Assembly (NCBI RefSeq): GCF_963678975.1
Contig: NC_089272.1
Span: forward strand, 6,983,858 to 7,047,857
Direction: 5' to 3'
Length of the DNA stretch: 64,000 bases
Source of the DNA: Dysidea avara
Lineage: Eukaryota; Porifera; Demospongiae; Dictyoceratida; Dysideidae
In this document: positions 63,728 through 64,000 of the stretch, in pieces
Layout: each line of letters starts with the position of its first letter
Numbering within the stretch: position 1 is the stretch's first letter
Notes under the pieces: generated by a model
The model's database searches: none
Seen by the model: the letters and a program-made list of their open reading frames with translations, nothing else
What the model was told of the DNA's origin: nothing
Position numbers and translations under genes: made by a program

Positions 63728-63877
63728 GGCAGGTTCTTCTGGAAAGGAAGACTACAAACAATAAATGTTCAATTGAATAAAACGCTTGCCTCTGCGGGTA
63801 CCGTTCGAATCCAATGCCACGGTACCAGACGTTTCCGTTTGAGGTTAGAAGACTGCTCGAGGTTACAAACTTCGCGA

Positions 63878-63899
63878 AGTTACTTGTGTCACAGCACCA
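63878..63899 (-). promoter_or_regulatory. Primer-binding site
   Basis: On the minus strand the 5' LTR ends …CACA and is followed at once by TGGTGCTGTGACACAAG, beginning with the TGG expected of a tRNA 3' CCA complement. The tRNA was not identified. Confidence 0.6.
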
Positions 63900-64000
63900 T
63901 GTGACGGATATCTAGGAGGAGCGTTTCATCAACTGATAGAGCGGAGACGATCCGAGCGCCAACACGTGCCAAGTACCTTACTACTCACGTGGCCCAAACT
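63900..64000 (-). repeat. 5' LTR, partial
   Basis: First 101 bases of the inner side of the LTR, truncated by the window edge. One difference (TTACTACTC against TTACTATTC) from the 3' LTR. Confidence 0.9.

Larger units (their letters stand above)
58124..64000 (-). mobile_element. BEL/Pao LTR retrotransposon, near-complete
   Basis: Minus-strand element with both LTRs partly or fully present, a primer-binding-site-like sequence next to the 5' LTR and one gag-pol frame. The 5' LTR runs off the right edge. Comparable LTR bases: 100 of 101 identical. No envelope gene is present. Confidence 0.93.

Noticed and set aside
63785..63832. tRNA gene with a TTCGAATCC B-box-like stretch
   Set aside because: No A box or cloverleaf could be drawn; it lies in the leader of the retrotransposon.

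Overview
The window reads as animal nuclear DNA: AT-rich, with genes split into short exons by GT-AG introns (one candidate intron is about 60 bp), tandem satellites, many hAT-type and other inverted-repeat DNA elements, and a BEL/Pao LTR retrotransposon. The two host genes fit an early-branching animal, perhaps a sponge, but the phylum is inference; nothing here is bacterial or phage.

Layout. 1-9.1 kb is almost wholly satellite (30-31 bp monomers) in two opposing orientations, with one complete and one truncated single-copy 'core' element, fold-back palindromes and a short hairpin module. At 9.1-12.4 kb a fold-back element contains a 436 bp hAT MITE, which in turn contains a complete 2.55 kb hAT transposon with an intact transposase. 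From 12.6 to 16 kb, exons of a plus-strand host gene appear, including a CARD-like (death-fold) exon and a duplicated exon pair. 16-21.7 kb is mostly non-coding with core and fold-back fragments. At 21.7-26.15 kb three DNA elements sit side by side: a hAT MITE, a TAA-flanked Harbinger-like MITE carrying a coding fragment, and a hAT element with perfect ends whose transposase is split by a 1.1 kb insertion. 28.2-33.6 kb is the most complete copy of a composite element: fold-back, hairpin flank, satellite array, 27-nt motif, core, 3' hairpin.

From 37.3 to 56.8 kb the minus strand carries a multi-exon gene for an SLC37-family sugar-phosphate/phosphate antiporter (major facilitator superfamily). 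Its introns hold a decayed hAT transposase, several MITEs, (CA)n microsatellites and a 753 bp inverted-repeat element. One exon has an in-frame TGA inside a conserved membrane segment and another junction lacks conserved residues, so the gene may be damaged or may need sequence checking. The right end (58.1 kb to the edge) is a BEL/Pao retrotransposon on the minus strand with one 1804-codon open frame; its two LTRs differ at 1 of 101 comparable bases, so it inserted recently.

The least explained signal is a 27-nt motif (TGACTGCTCTATTAGAG directly followed by TATCTCGATC). It recurs at well over a dozen loci, often as two or three direct copies, inside elements that are otherwise unrelated.
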